A DNA stretch of 64,000 nucleotides. It comes from Rutpela maculata (taxonomy: Eukaryota > Arthropoda > Insecta > Coleoptera > Cerambycidae). Positions within the stretch are counted from its first letter, which is position 1, and each line of letters begins with the position of its first letter. The notes under the pieces were generated by a model. That model ran no database searches. It was not told the DNA's origin and saw nothing but the letters and a program-made list of their open reading frames with translations. Position numbers and translations under genes: made by a program. Of this stretch, positions 1 through 13,260 are shown in pieces. The DNA lies in NCBI GenBank assembly GCA_936432065.2, contig OW386285.2:183334301-183398300 (forward strand), written 5' to 3'.

Positions 1-122
1 AAGAGAGAGGAGACTAGGAAATAAGAGGAAAAAAGAATAAAGGAAGGAACAAAAAAATAAAAAAATTAGAGAATTAGAAATAGAGAATTTACAGGAAAAA
101 GCAAGATTTTACTTTACTGGTT
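1..122. other. Window edge, likely LINE 3' region
   Basis: A/G-rich stretch just downstream (minus strand) of the LINE reverse-transcriptase remnant. It is probably the 3' untranslated end of that element, cut by the window edge. No gene seen. Confidence 0.35.
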
Positions 123-1665
<1,543 letters not shown>

Positions 1666-1867
1666 AGGCATCCGTTGGCATCCTACCTAATAACGTTTTC
1701 ACTTGGCATCCACTAATATACACACTGATATACACAAAATTTATTTAAAGGCTAAGTTAGCATCCTACCTATTTTATGGTTTAATTGATGTCCTTATGAA
1801 TATTTTAATCGATGCGTAAAATGACACCCGAATATAAAAATTACAGGTTTAACTGACGGCGTTGTCA
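1666..1867. repeat. Module M1 left end: GGCATCC word cluster
   Basis: Right against the TA tract lie GGCATCC at 1667-1673, 1677-1683 and 1705-1711, and GCATCCT at 1760-1766. A GTTGTCA motif follows at 1861-1867, 196 bp from the tract. The reverse complement of this end resembles the tract-proximal part of the M1 right end (GGATGCCAAC, then CCTTATA and TA repeats). No coding potential. Function unknown; see the module finding. Confidence 0.7.
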
Positions 1868-2073
1868 GATGTATGCTATGCTGCTTTATCGTATTTGCCT
1901 AGAAGAATATTATTACAATCTGCAGTCTGTCGACGTATAAGTAAATAAGGAAATCTCATCCTGTGAGAATACTAATTTATGTCACAATTTAAGTTTCGAA
2001 ACATGAAGTTCGCGTAAAAGTGAATTACTTTTTATTTGCTTATAATTGTTATAAAACATATTCTTTATGGGAT

Positions 2074-2200
2074 TTGGCAAACAGTAGAAAAAACAATCTG
2101 TATGAACTAAAAAGAAAATCTATCTGCAAAGATTGGAAATTAATTTTGTAGATAGTTTTTCTTTTTAGTTCTCACAGAGTTTTTTTCTGTTATTTGTCAA
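2074..2200. repeat. Inverted repeat with ~57-bp arms
   Basis: 2074-2130 and 2144-2200 are imperfect reverse complements. The core GAACTAAAAAGAAAA faces its complement ending in TTCTTTTTAGTTC. The arms are separated by about 13 bp, so it folds as a near-closed hairpin. Probably part of a small foldback element. Confidence 0.75.
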
Positions 2201-2210
2201 TTTATCAAAT

Positions 2211-3085
2211 TTTCTGTACGAGATAGGACAGGGAGGGTGCTGTAAAGAAATATTATTCAGAAAAATAAAACTGAATTTGTTAAAATTTTGCTCACTTGCA
2301 AAGTGACCCTATAAGGGTAAAGTTGAAGTATCACGTATTTTTAACGTTTATTATTATTTATTTGAGTTCTCTTTTACATAAATTATTATTAATTAATCAC
2401 CTTCTAGATTGTGTTAATATTTTAATGCTTTTCAAATGTATTAGACAATTATAATTTATTCAAAAAATTATATTTTGCTATAAATTTGTAACATTTCCAA
2501 CTTTTTTAAATTTCACAATAGTTCAAAGAAAACGAATTATTAATTATTTTTTCAATTACACCCCCCCATGAGAACTATTGGGCCTCAAAATGACCCCATA
2601 AGGACAAAAGTAGAGTATCATGTATTTCTAGCATTTATTGTTATTTATTTGCGACTCTTTTTGCAGAAATTATTTTTAATTAGTCTCAAAAATGTTCTTT
2701 ATTTTAAATATGAGCAGAAAGTCGATGAAAAGTTCAAAATTTCTTAAAACCTGCACAACTCTAGCTCTATTCTGAAGAAAGTTGGCAATAAACAGGAATA
2801 AGTTGCTTAAATAATTTGCAGGTTTCATTAGCAAACTCTTAATAAACAAAATTGTGAAACTAAAAAAAGATGGAAATGCTACAAATTTGTAACAAAACGT
2901 AATTGCTTAAATAAATTATAATTATTTAAGTAAATTAAAATTGTTTAAACAATTTGAAAAACCTTAGAATATTAAGACAAACTGAAATCTGACTAATTCA
3001 AAACTATTTCTATAAAAAAATCTCAAATAAACAATACTCATTCTGAATAATTCTTTCTAAGATTTTGTCCTATCTCTTACAGAAA
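2211..3085. repeat. TIR-bounded element with internal direct repeat
   Basis: A 20-bp terminal inverted repeat (TTTCTGTAcGAGATAGGACA) at 2211-2230 is matched in reverse at 3066-3085. Inside, about 115 bp beginning at 2304 (GTGACCCTATAAGG) is repeated with substitutions from 2588 (ATGACCCCATAAGG). No open frame, so a non-autonomous element. Superfamily not assignable from the ends. Confidence 0.55.
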
Positions 3086-3188
3086 ATAGTATATTGTGTA
3101 TTTAGGTGTGAAAGCAGTACATTCCCGGACGACGATCGAAGTTCGGGAATGTGCTTTCACACCGAAATACGCATACTATTTTTTCTGA
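3079..3188. repeat. Long hairpin, ~50-bp arms
   Basis: The left arm (3079-3130) ends ACATTCCCGGAC and the right arm (3141-3188) begins GTTCGGGAATGT, with a 10-bp loop (GACGATCGAA). The arms include GGTGTGAAAGC / GCTTTCACACC. Only a few mismatches and a 2-bp indel break the stem. Confidence 0.85.
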
Positions 3189-3236
3189 AATCACAATCAA
3201 TATTATTATAAATTAAGGAATTTGTATTAATGCATA

Positions 3237-3300
3237 AAATTTCTTCATTAATGAATAACATTTCTTCATTATAATCTAACATTTCTTCATTACAATCTAA
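3237..3300. repeat. Short tandem repeat, ~21-bp unit
   Basis: Three copies of a unit around CATTTCTTCATTA lie in tandem between the two hairpins of this region. Confidence 0.6.
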
Positions 3301-3409
3301 CTGCTTACTAATAAATGTAATTTTGATGTATGTGTAAGTGTAAATGTAAGTTTGATTGTTTGTCTGCGTGTATTTATTTACTGTCAAAAATATACATAAA
3401 AAACCACAT

Positions 3410-3454
3410 GGGAATGTTACTTTCCCGACCTATGCCGGGAAAGTAACATTCCCG
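3410..3454. repeat. Perfect 18-bp stem hairpin
   Basis: GGGAATGTTACTTTCCCG (3410-3427) is followed 8 bp later by its perfect reverse complement (3436-3454, with one extra base). It shares ACATTCCCG with the hairpin at 3079-3188. Confidence 0.9.
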
Positions 3455-4246
3455 TACGGTTTTGTTGATCGTTGCTTGGCAACGGATCTTTTCCGGTCTG
3501 TTTTCTGATAGTTTCTTAGCAACGGACTAAAATACTGGAATTGTGCATTTTTCGATCTGAAATCGCGCCGAAAATGTAGACATTGCCGATCGATTTCAGA
3601 AAAAGTACTTTATAAATGAGAGAAATTACTTTTTTTTGGTAAATTTCCAAGACATATGAATTGCTCATTTAATCATGCGTCGCTCCCTGGCACACTGTAT
3701 ATGCTTTCTTAGAAAATGTAAGGCTCTTACTGAAACGAGAAATTGGAGATTTTTTAATTTTTAAAACATAATAACATTGAAAATATCAACTTTATGAAAA
3801 AAATTATCGAACATTTCTTGTTGGAAATCGATAGAAAAATATTTAAAAACATTGTTTCATTGAAAAAATGTAATATTTCCTTTTGTTGTAAACAAAATTG
3901 TTTTAAACAATATCAGACCGGGTTACCGTCTGGTAACATGGATGCTCATAATCAGTAGTGTCTCCAGAACTGATTCCAACAAATAAACTGCGTCCGAAAT
4001 GTATTCGAAACTCATACGCCCATACTGCCTGCTATATAACTAGACCTCCCAATTTTATAGACCAGTAACAACTTCGTAAAAAAAATGAAAATCGGCAAAG
4101 AGACCACGGAGTTTCATTTCTACATAAAAACTTTTAAAAAGTCAAAAACCTAAACCATATTCCAGTTTAAAAAAATGTAAATGACCAAGTTTTGAAATCT
4201 AAAAAGGTAGTAACAGGACAAACTTTACTTGAAATCGTTTTTATTG
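3455..4246. other. No gene seen
   Basis: AT-rich sequence without a credible open frame. A palindrome GTTGCTTGGCAAC at 3471-3483 is the only short motif that stands out. Confidence 0.6.
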
Positions 4247-4530
4247 AAAATAAAATTATATAAAAAAAAAATATTTTTAAGAAAAGGCTTTTATTTGAAA
4301 AAACTGTACTAAAAAATAAAAATAATTTTTTAAAATTCATACACCTGGAAACCAAAAACTTTGCGGACGGTCATATAGCACTATTGCATAGTTACTTTGC
4401 TCAATTGACCGCCCCCAAAGCTTTTGGTTTCCAGGTATATGAATTTTAAAAAATTATTTAAACTTTTTAGTACAGTTTTTTCAAATGAAGGCTTTTTCTT
4501 AAAAATATTTTTTTTATATAATTTTATTTT
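4247..4530. repeat. 280-bp palindrome (foldback element)
   Basis: Arms 4247-4373 and about 4405-4530 are inverted copies. Both carry the end of a GGAAACCAAAA stretch, CCTGGAAACC / GGTTTCCAGG, and the same AT-rich tail. The loop is about 30 bp. The two short lysine/phenylalanine-rich frames on opposite strands here are the same sequence read twice, which confirms the palindrome; they are not genes. Confidence 0.85.
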
Positions 4531-4565
4531 TTACTTTTTAGTCTACTTATTTTACAGACAGACAG

Positions 4566-4930
4566 ACAAAACCCTTTCATTTGATACAAATGGCAAGGGA
4601 GTCGTGAAGAAAGATAATTTGCCATCCTAGGGTGTCTGCCATATTGGATTTATAATGGCGTTACATAGTTTATCGTATTCTACTCGTCAAACCCTTTCAT
4701 TTGATTCCATATCAAGGGGGTTGTGAAGAAAAAGGCGATCTGCCAGCTTGGGACGTCCGCCATATTGAATTTAGAATGACGTCACATTGTCTATCGTATT
4801 TTACTCGTAAAACCCCTTCATTTGATACCCATATCAATAGGGTTGTGAATAAAAAGCCGATCCGCCATCTTGGGACGTCCGCCATATTGGATTTAGACCG
4901 ATAATGGCTATACTATGTTACATTGTCACC
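4566..4930. repeat. Tandem array, three ~122-bp units
   Basis: Units start at about 4567, 4689 and 4810 with AAACCCTTTCATTTGAT or a close variant, continue through a GCCATATTGGATTTA block, and end in CGTATTCTACTCGT in the first two. The last unit runs into GTGCCAAATTTCAAAGC. This block style is common in arthropod interspersed repeats. Confidence 0.85.
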
Positions 4931-6429
4931 GGACTTATACACGTGTGCCAAATTTCAAAGCTCTAGTATAATAAGAACTAGTCGAAATTCAGCTTGCAAG
5001 ATTTCACCAAACAAAAATACATTCATACATAACACATTGCAAGTTAAATAAAAGCTTTTAAAAAAATGAATACAACACAAATATTTAGCATTTATGAAAA
5101 TGTAAACATACGTATTTCAAACCAAAATAATACAATAATGGTAAAATTAAACAAAAACCGAACATCAACTCTTAAAAGGAAATTTATTTTCTCTGTCTAT
5201 ATAATCCCAGGATTATGTTATGTGTACTTTGTAGTTCTAACACATTATAGTGTAGGCAAATTAGCATTCTGACTAAATAGTTTATCGAATGAATGGATTT
5301 TCACGAAAATTTGTGGATTCTGTTCGTTTTGAAGTCTAGATCAAACTCCAAAAAAAAAATGGCCGCTAATATTGCCTCGCAATTGTTATAAACAATGATC
5401 TTGTTGCTAATTTGTCAACTAGTATAATTGAGGTAAATTAAAAAAAACAAAATGTCTTTTTAGATAATTTTATGAAAAATAACAACTTTTTACTCTCGTA
5501 AAATGTTCGAAAAATGCATATTTTCCGAGATATAGCGGTTGAATTTTTCCAAAAAGGTGGAATAAAAAGTGACGAGAAAAATCCATAAATTCGAGTGAAT
5601 ATATTATTAAACTACAAGACTTCTTTTCCTTTATGACTTTTTCCTAAAGTGCACTCTGTCCAAGTTTCCCGGAAAAAAACCGAAAAAAAAAGGCCCTTAT
5701 CGGAAAACGGAAAATATCGTAAACTATGAAATTTAAAAATCTGGAAAAATTCAAACGTATAGGTTAATACATTCTTTAAAATTTTGCTCTCTTCTAATTT
5801 TTTTGTAACGTACATATTTTCCGAGTTTTCAACAGTTTTTCACTATCAAAATGTATCTAAATTTTTTCATGACACAAAATGCATGTAATCTCCAAAATTG
5901 TAATTAATTTATATATATTTAATACAAAAATATCTAATTTGTGAAGAAAAGAAAGAACGAAAAACTTCTACTGCTGTCTCGTAAGCAAATATTAAACCAC
6001 CTTTACCCTTTCAAATAGACGTAAATTGGACTGTAAGTCGATGAAGTCTACTTATTTTGAACAATAGATAATTACACAATATACATCCTTTAAAATATCT
6101 GTAGAGAAAATGTTTATGAATTTAAAAAACCAAACATATGGTTGAAATTAATATATTTCGGAAAGGGTTTCTTACAATAGAGGCCTTACTCCACAAGCGT
6201 CCATAATAAGACGCAATAAAACTGTCTTTCAGAAATAGCAATCCTTCATTTCAAAAAGACAAGTCAATTAGTTTCAGATACAACCCATTATTGTCTGTTT
6301 AACCGAAACTAGAATAACAGACTCCGAAACTGTAAAAAATTACCAAATATAAGCCACTTTTCGAGCGGCTTTTACATCGTTATTGTAATACATTCTGGCG
6401 ATTAAGTAAAATGCTAGAATCTCTAAAAC
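4931..6429. other. No gene seen
   Basis: AT-rich. Short open frames lack recognisable domains. A weak direct repeat around CATATTTTCCGAG occurs near 5515 and 5813. Nothing else supportable. Confidence 0.5.
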
Positions 6430-6641
6430 GATTAACAACTATTAAGTTAATATCTTAAACCGTCCCACAGGAAACGTGCGTACAAAAAATACAGACAGAC
6501 CGATAGATACAATTTTTTTTTGCCCTTAAATTTAAAGTCTCGATATTTCATGATATTCTAAACCGATTTCAACAAAAAAAAAATTGAAGTTTTTTTTTAC
6601 GATTACTATACTTCCAATCCACTATTTGGATGTGGAAGTAA
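6430..6641 (+). mobile_element. Repeat family A, copy A5 (partial)
   Basis: The right-hand part of the interspersed family defined by copies A1 and A2. It contains the ACAGACAGACCGATAG block, the CTCGATATTTCATGA block, and the family end: ACTATACTTCC followed by GGATGTGGAAGTA. Its left part is missing. Confidence 0.75.
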
Positions 6642-7157
6642 AATTTACGACTCAAATCATCCAATGTCCCAAATTGGGATACAAATTGTGCGAAAATTAT
6701 TAAGTAATTATAAATACTGATTTAATGAAGCTAAAATATTATGACATGAGGGTTTATTGATACATCTGAAAGTGTATTTTAAATAAAAAGAAACATTTCT
6801 TATTATAAAAACACAATTTGTAATGTTAAATGTTAATAAAATTGAACATGCCTCAAGTTTAACAACAGGTAGTTTTCTTTATAGTAGTGTAAAATATTAT
6901 AAAAAATCTGAGGCCTTGGCTTCTAGTAGGTATACTTATTCACCAAAACTACACTAACATTTTTCTTTGTATGTCTTACAAAACATTTTTTGTAATAAAT
7001 ATAAAATGTTTTTTTTCATGATTTTATTTTAAGGATAACTAAATGAACTATATTTCACAATAGAAATATGAAACATTTCATTTCTTGTTTCTTATTTATA
7101 ACAAATTCGGATAAAAACAAACATTATTTTTAATGAAAATATATGCCATTTGATTTA
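6642..7157. other. No gene seen
   Basis: AT-rich intervening sequence between A5 and A6, with no open frame or repeat that I can define. Confidence 0.5.
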
Positions 7158-7194
7158 TTACTTCCACATCCACGTAGTGGAGTGGAAAGATGTA

Positions 7195-7950
7195 CAGGGT
7201 GCGCCACTTAAAACTGCCCATACTTGTAACTTTTTTATTTTTAAAGCGATGACCTTGTTGGGCACATCAAATTGTAGACATTTTTAAAGCCTTAAATACG
7301 CATACATAGTGATTTAAAAAAAAATTTGAAAAAATTGTTAAGAAAGGAAACTTAATTTCTTTGAATATTTTTTTATCTCAACTTGTACATGAAATGTGTT
7401 AATGTTTTCTTATAAAGGTTTTAATTAGCTTCAATTTGTGTTAAAAAAAAAGTTTTAAGAATAAAAATTCCTATTATTTAGTACATTTTAATAGAGTATG
7501 TTTTTAAAAATATTTATTTCTTTTGTTGCTTGTTGCTGTTTTGTTACGTTGAGGATTTTTTGTGATATGTCTTTTACAAATAAAGCATAAAATTATTATT
7601 TACATTTTTTCAGTTATTTTTAAAAAATCAGGAGTCGGAAGGAGTGTTTTTAATTTCTTTCTCTAAAACCAAAAAGAATTTCGGATATGACGTAATAAAC
7701 ATAACATAAATTGAAGCTAATTAAAACTTTTATAAGAAAACATTGACGCAGTTCATGTACAGGATGAGGTAAACAAATATTCAAGGAAATTAAGTTTTCT
7801 TTCTTAACAATTATTTTAATTTTTTTTTAAATCACTCTGTACACATGTTTAAATGCCTTAAAATTATCTACAATTTGATATGCCCAACATGGTCGTAGTT
7901 TAAAAAATAAGAAAGTTGCAAGCCTGGGGAGTTTTAAGTGGCGCACCCTG
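7195..7950. mobile_element. Element B: long-TIR Tc1/mariner-type MITE
   Basis: Begins CAGGGTGCGCCACTTAAAAC and ends with the reverse complement. The terminal inverted repeats are about 260 bp (7195-7455 and 7690-7950). TA flanks both ends (7193-7194, 7951-7952), as for Tc1/mariner insertions. No transposase frame, so it is non-autonomous. It sits inside repeat A6. Confidence 0.88.
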
Positions 7951-8364
7951 TATAGTAATCTTAAAAAAATTTCAAAATGTTTTTTGCTGAAATAATAAAT
8001 GTCATAAAATGTCGAGATTTTAAATTTAAGAGAGAAAAAAATTCTGTCTGTGTGTCGGTCTGTAACTTTTTTGTGCGCACGTTTTCTTCGCAACGGTCGT
8101 CTAAGATACTGTCTTCAAATTTGGCACACATATGTTCCATGACGAGATCTGGTACTAGATTATGTCTTGCGCTAATTCCGGTGAAGGGTTGTGAGTTAAA
8201 TAGGGTAAATAGGGAAAAACAATAAAGCAAGCTAATAACAGTCCAGAAACTTAATTTTTAAAATCTTCTATTTAACTTCATTTTAAAAGCTTTGTACGGT
8301 AGTTAGTATGTTTGGGTCAAATCGTGCAACCAAAATGGATCCTGGAGGTATTGTTTAATAGTGG

Positions 8365-8748
8365 ATTCGGCGGCGCCCGGAAAGATTCGAATATGGATTC
8401 GGCAGCGCCTGAAAATTGCCTTGGTATTCGACATGGTCCGGAAGTCACTTTGGTGTTTAGCCGTTCCCGAATAAGGATTATGCAGCGCTCGAATATAGAT
8501 TCGGCGGCGTTCTAATTTGGATTTGGCAACGCCCGGAAGTTACTTTGGAATTCGGCAGCGCCCATAAATGGATTCAGCGGCATCCTAATATCGATTCGGC
8601 AGCGCCCAGAAATTACTTTGGTATTCATGCGCGCCCGGATATGGATTTGGCACTATCTTAATATGGATACGGAAACGCCCGGAATTTGCCTTCGTATTCG
8701 GCAGCGTCCGGAAGTTCTGGAGGTTTGGCTAGCATTCGGCAACGCCCT
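8365..8748. repeat. GC-rich minisatellite in A6
   Basis: About a dozen degenerate copies of a word near ATTCGGCAGCGCCCGGAA, spaced roughly 25-45 bp, often alternating with ATGGATTCGGC and TTACTTTGG. It stands out from its AT-rich surroundings. The two short frames through it are repeat products and not protein-like. Confidence 0.85.
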
Positions 8749-8875
8749 TTTATTAAAATTCTGTGACCAATTATTTCCACATACTAGAGTGCAAATATGG
8801 TCAAGATGTTTTCCTTTAAAGAGACTTGGATGGGAAATCTGGATGTGGAAATATTGATTCCTTAGGCAGCGGTTT

Positions 8876-9971
8876 TATTCCAAAAGCTACAAAAAATTTT
8901 GAATGATTTATTTTATCACAACTCAATTGAGAGTAATACTCCAATTTCGATTTTCATAAAAAAAGTAATCTTTTAACAAATAGCCATAACTTTGACAATT
9001 TTTATTGTAGAAGAACCGGAATGTATTAAATTGAATTACCTTTCAATGTTGTAATAACCAATTTCAGACCCTTCGGTTTTTAAGTTATTCACGAAAAATA
9101 CGTGTTGAAATTTGACATTTAGAAAGGGACGAAAAAACACAAAACCTTAAAAAAATAATATCTCGAACAATCTTTGAACGGGACTAATCTGAAATTTAAG
9201 GTAAAGTTAATTTCTTATGTTTCAAGTCGTACAAATAACAGTTTTTGACATAATTCGTAATTTTCAAGATATTTCCAGAAACCTATTTTTTAACGAATTG
9301 CTAGATACAACGAATCAAAAATCACGGTCATTTACATTCAAACTATACAAATTGCGCGGAAATATTAACAAATTGTATGACTTTTATATCAACTTTATTA
9401 TTCTAATTATAACATGTTGTTTGAGTGACCTATAATAATTAATATCATGAGAGAAATAGAAGTAAAAATTGTTGAATTACTTAAACACTATCAACGAAAA
9501 AACTAGCTCGAATTAAAACTAAAATATACTTTACGTGCAATATGTACAATATGTTTACTTAAAGTAAACTGCAATTAAATTTTAATTTTATTTATATAAA
9601 TATATACTTTGGAAAAAACTTTGTTAGTTTAGATGAATTATAGTTTTACAGATATCTATGAACTTACATTTAAAATCACGAGGTGTAGATGCGCCAAACT
9701 GATTAATTTTGAAGCACAGTGGCAAGTGTAAAGTAAAAAACATATTATAATTTAAGCTATCAAACTTTATCGTATAATTTTTTCCATCTTGTTAGTTTCA
9801 ATTCGACAGCTTTATCTTTAACGGTGTCTTAGTAACTCTACAACTCTTTCAACCATGCATTTCTCTACAAGAGGTTGTTCTTGGGTCACCTACTATACTT
9901 TCCTTAAATAGAATCCAATAAGAAATCCAAAAATTTAAACAAAACGAATTAAAATAATCTCCAACATACAC
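8876..9971. other. Interspersed repeat fragment, no gene
   Basis: 9075-9200 (AAGTTATTCACGAAAA, then AAACACAAAACC) is similar to 24070-24190, which also directly follows the end of a family A copy (A4). Family A may therefore sit in, or be longer by, a second repeat. The rest has no recognisable content. Confidence 0.5.
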
Positions 9972-12210
9972 TAGTTCACAAGTTCAAAGACGTGTTAATT
10001 CTTGATAAAGCTTGTAAAAATGTGAGTGAGGGCACATTGGATTCGGAATGACGTCTAGAAAAATGTGCAAAACTTTCAAACCCGCATATAAACAATTGCA
10101 AATTATAAACAAATTAAGATTGAAGAAATAACGAGCTTCGTTTTTTGAAAATAACTCGAAAATCATTAATACCTAAGAAATTTAAAAAAAAGATTCTTGA
10201 AGAGGAAGAAATTTCCAATAGAAAAGTCAGAACTCCCGGTATTCTATCTCTATTATTAATAATTTTAATTTAATGTTGAAAATAAGGCTTCGTGCGGCAA
10301 ACGCTAAGCCGTTACGAAACCGGCCGTAATAAGTAAAAATATTTTTTTATGTATTAAATATTAATTCAAAAATTAAAAAAAACTATGGTATTATTCAGAC
10401 ATTTAAAGAAAAAAAATCCAGATTTTTCATAAAATTAACAATTTTTTTTAGAGCTTACGTTTATATTTCAAGTCGGATAATTGTTAAGCAAAAGCCACTA
10501 AAATTATTACGTTTCCTTTAGATCTTAAATCAACTATACTGTACGAGATTATGACATTGCGATATTTTTAATTGTTATAGTCTATTAGTTATTAATTATT
10601 TAAGATAACAAAAAACTAAAAAATTTAAAAAAAAAGGTTGACATTTTTTTAATTAATTTTAATTATTATTACTGGTTTTATATTCAAAAATAACATAAGA
10701 TTACATAAACTTTAAATTTTTAGTGTTATTTGTTTAAACAAATTTTATAAACAAATAGATAAATTACTTATTTTTGAAAAACATTCTTTGCCATTTTATT
10801 TGTTATAAAATATTATGAATTAAAAAAAAAATTTTCTTAAAAACATTTTTTAATTGTTTATAATCATTTTTTTCCTTTCTTCATTATTTAAACAAGTTAT
10901 TAAGTAAAAATTTTAGTCTTAAAACCTATTATTTGCAATTCTCTACAAGGTGGAATTTTTTTTTGTTGTTAATTTATTTGTTTATTTAATAAATAATTTG
11001 TTATTAACAACCTCCGAATGTGTTTATATTTTTCTAGATAGAAAAAAAATTAAAAAAAAAACAACCGTATACATAAACACATAAAAAAAAATGTTAATAT
11101 TTCTTATAGAATTTTAAATTTTAAATATTAAAAATGTTTTTTGACATATTTATGTATTCGGTTGTTCTGGTTATTTTTTTCTATCTAAAAAAATATAAAC
11201 ACATTCGGCGATTGTTAATTAGAAATTGTTTATTAAATAAACAAATTAATTAATAACAAAAATTCCACCTTGTAGAGAATTGCAAATAAAAAATTTTAAG
11301 AATATTTTTTTTCTTAATAATTTGTTCAAATGAAGAAAAACGGGAAAAAATAATTATAAGCAATTAAAAAAATGTTTTAAGAAAAAAATTTTTTTTTCAA
11401 AAATACGTAATTTATCTATTTCTTTATAAAATTTGTTTAAACAAATAGCACTAAAAATTTAAAGTTTATATAATTTTATAGTATTTTTGAATATAAAAAC
11501 AGTAATAATAATAATTTTAAAATTAATAAAAAAAAATGTTCAACCTCTATTTAATTTCTTAGTTTCTTGTTAGCTTAAATAATTAATAACTAATAGACTG
11601 TAACAATTAAAAACATCACACTGTCATAATCTCATAAAATATAGTTGACATAAGGTCCTCACGAAGCGAAATAATTTTAGTGGCTTTTGTTTAACAATTT
11701 TCCGACTTGAAACATAAACGTAAACTCAAAAAAAAAATTGTTAATTAACAACGAGCTTATTTTATGAAAAATCGGTAAAAAAAATTGTCCAAAGGGATAT
11801 TGTTCCTTTAAGGCAATTTAAAAAAAAAAATTATATTAATACTTGACAATATAAAAACATTGTTTTACTTCTTACGACCGGTTTCAGAGTATCGTAACGG
11901 TTTAGCGTTCGCCGTGCGAAGCCCCATTTTCAACATTAAATTAAAGTTATTAATAGTAGAGATAGAGTTCCAGAAGTCCAGACTTTTTTATTGGAAATTT
12001 CTTCCTCTTTAAGGACCTCTTTTTTTTAATTTCTCAATTATTAATAGTTTTCGAGTTATTTGCAAAAAACGAAACTCGTCATTTTTTTCAATCTTAATTT
12101 GTTTATAACTTTTGCACATTTTTCTAGACGTCATTCCGAATCCAATGAGCCCTCACTTATATTTTTACAAGCTTTATCAAGAATTAACACGTGTTTGAAC
12201 TTGTGAATTA
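9972..12210. mobile_element. Foldback element C1: 2.2-kb palindrome
   Basis: The left arm (9972 to ~11110) and right arm (~11115-12210) are inverted copies over their full length, with almost no loop. Ends are AGTTCACAAGTTCAAA and its complement. Matching inner landmarks include the GCGGCAAACGCTAAGCC block, ATTGCAAATTA, and GTAGAGAATTGC on the other arm. No coding frame. A second copy, C2, lies at 14944-17876. Very long arms with no transposase resemble foldback elements; the superfamily is unknown. Confidence 0.88.
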
Positions 12211-12515
12211 GACTAAATAAGATTCTTTTACATTAACATAATTTTATAGTTTATCACGTATCTAAAATATTTTTGCTAATAACTTTTCTCTTACTTCTGT
12301 AGTTTAATTAAACTACAGAACACTATTTTACTTATAGCCTTGCTGAACCATCCTTAACAAAAGTTGTTTACAATCAAGAGGTACAAATTCCGTCCTCATT
12401 TTAACAGTTACACGAATTGTCTCCACTAAGTTTTCTTTTTTACTTGTAGTAATATATTCGAGCAAACTAAAACATCTGGATCAACATGTGTTATATAATA
12501 ACCTACTTCCACGGT
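12211..12515. other. No gene seen
   Basis: Short AT-rich spacer between palindrome C1 and the right end of module M1. Confidence 0.5.
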
Positions 12516-12823
12516 GTTGCCAGCTGACTAGATGCCATCTAAACCGCTTCTGTGGTCAGTAGGTATTCAAAATGAATATTTTTCGACAGCGACAGGCACG
12601 GCAGCTAGTAACAAACCGCTGAACTAAAATATTCACTAGGGTGTTAAAATGGGTTACTTGACCTCCAACTTAAAATAAGTTTTAATGGCATAATACGACA
12701 TCTACGATGCCCCTGCGTTAATATCTCTAGCAGGTCAGTTGGCATCCGAATACCGGATGCCATCTGACTCGTGGATGCCAACTGAACCTAAAATTTTACA
12801 TTGTGGGATGCCAACTAATACCT

Positions 12824-12830
<7 letters not shown>
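12516..12830. repeat. Module M1 right end: GGATGCC words and hairpin
   Basis: GTTGCCA at 12516-12522, then GATGCC at 12531, GGCATCC 12741-12747, GGATGCC 12755-12761, 12773-12779 and 12806-12812. GGCATCCG / CGGATGCC at 12741-12761 form a hairpin 70 bp from the TA tract. CTGAACC occurs once at 12782. The same word marks the left end of this module, 11 kb away. Confidence 0.75.

Positions 12831-12893
<63 letters not shown>
12831..12893. repeat. (TA)n microsatellite, tract 2
   Basis: About 60 bp of uninterrupted TA repeats between modules M1 and M2. Confidence 0.98.
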
Positions 12894-12895
<2 letters not shown>

Positions 12896-13130
12896 GAAAC
12901 GAAGCCCACCACACACTACAGGGTACCAGAAGCCCAGCCTTATTTGTAATTTAAATCTTAAGTGGGAATAATAACGCGAGCAACATGAGAGGGGGGAACT
13001 TTTTTGGACATACAGATTAAAAACAACACGACATGTCATACGAAGCCTTTTATAAGTATGGTACATTACGATGCCCATTGTATAAAATGTATACATGTTT
13101 CAGATTACACGAAGCCATACATAGTTGCCA
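12894..13130. repeat. Module M2 left end: GAAGCCC word cluster
   Basis: GAAGCC(C) at 12901-12907, 12929-12935, 13042-13047 and 13111-13116, with a variant GATGCCC at 13070. GTTGCCA lies at 13124-13130, 7 bp after the last word and 231 bp from the TA tract. Two more words follow at 13526 and 13571. No coding potential. Confidence 0.75.
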
Positions 13131-13260
13131 CTTCTCTTCTAATTCTTTAACTAAATGATATATAACTGTGTGCGACAATATAATTGCGTAGTCGATGTGT
13201 TAATAATATAATTGCATTGTTGTAGGTCACGGCCGCATGGCACCAAAGGGGCCGCCCTAA

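Larger units (their letters stand above)
7158..8875 (-). mobile_element. Repeat family A, copy A6, interrupted by element B
   Basis: On the minus strand this copy has the family ends: TACTTCCACATCC at 7159 and GGATGTGGAA followed by ATTCCTTAGGCAGCGG at 8841-8872. It is split by element B at 7195-7950. Removing B and one TA rejoins GTGGAAAGATG with TAGTAATC, matching the uninterrupted end of copy A7. The usual internal ~110-bp cassette is replaced by a GC-rich minisatellite (8365-8748). Confidence 0.8.

Noticed and set aside
3471..3483. Palindrome GTTGCTTGGCAAC resembling an RFX X-box
   Set aside because: Single site with no gene nearby. The GTTGCCA motif at module ends is only a half site and lacks the second half, so I do not link them.
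7961..8230. Overlapping open frames on both strands near 7827-8230
   Set aside because: They fall in the ACAGACAGAC block of family A and in element B; no domain and no stop-free homology.
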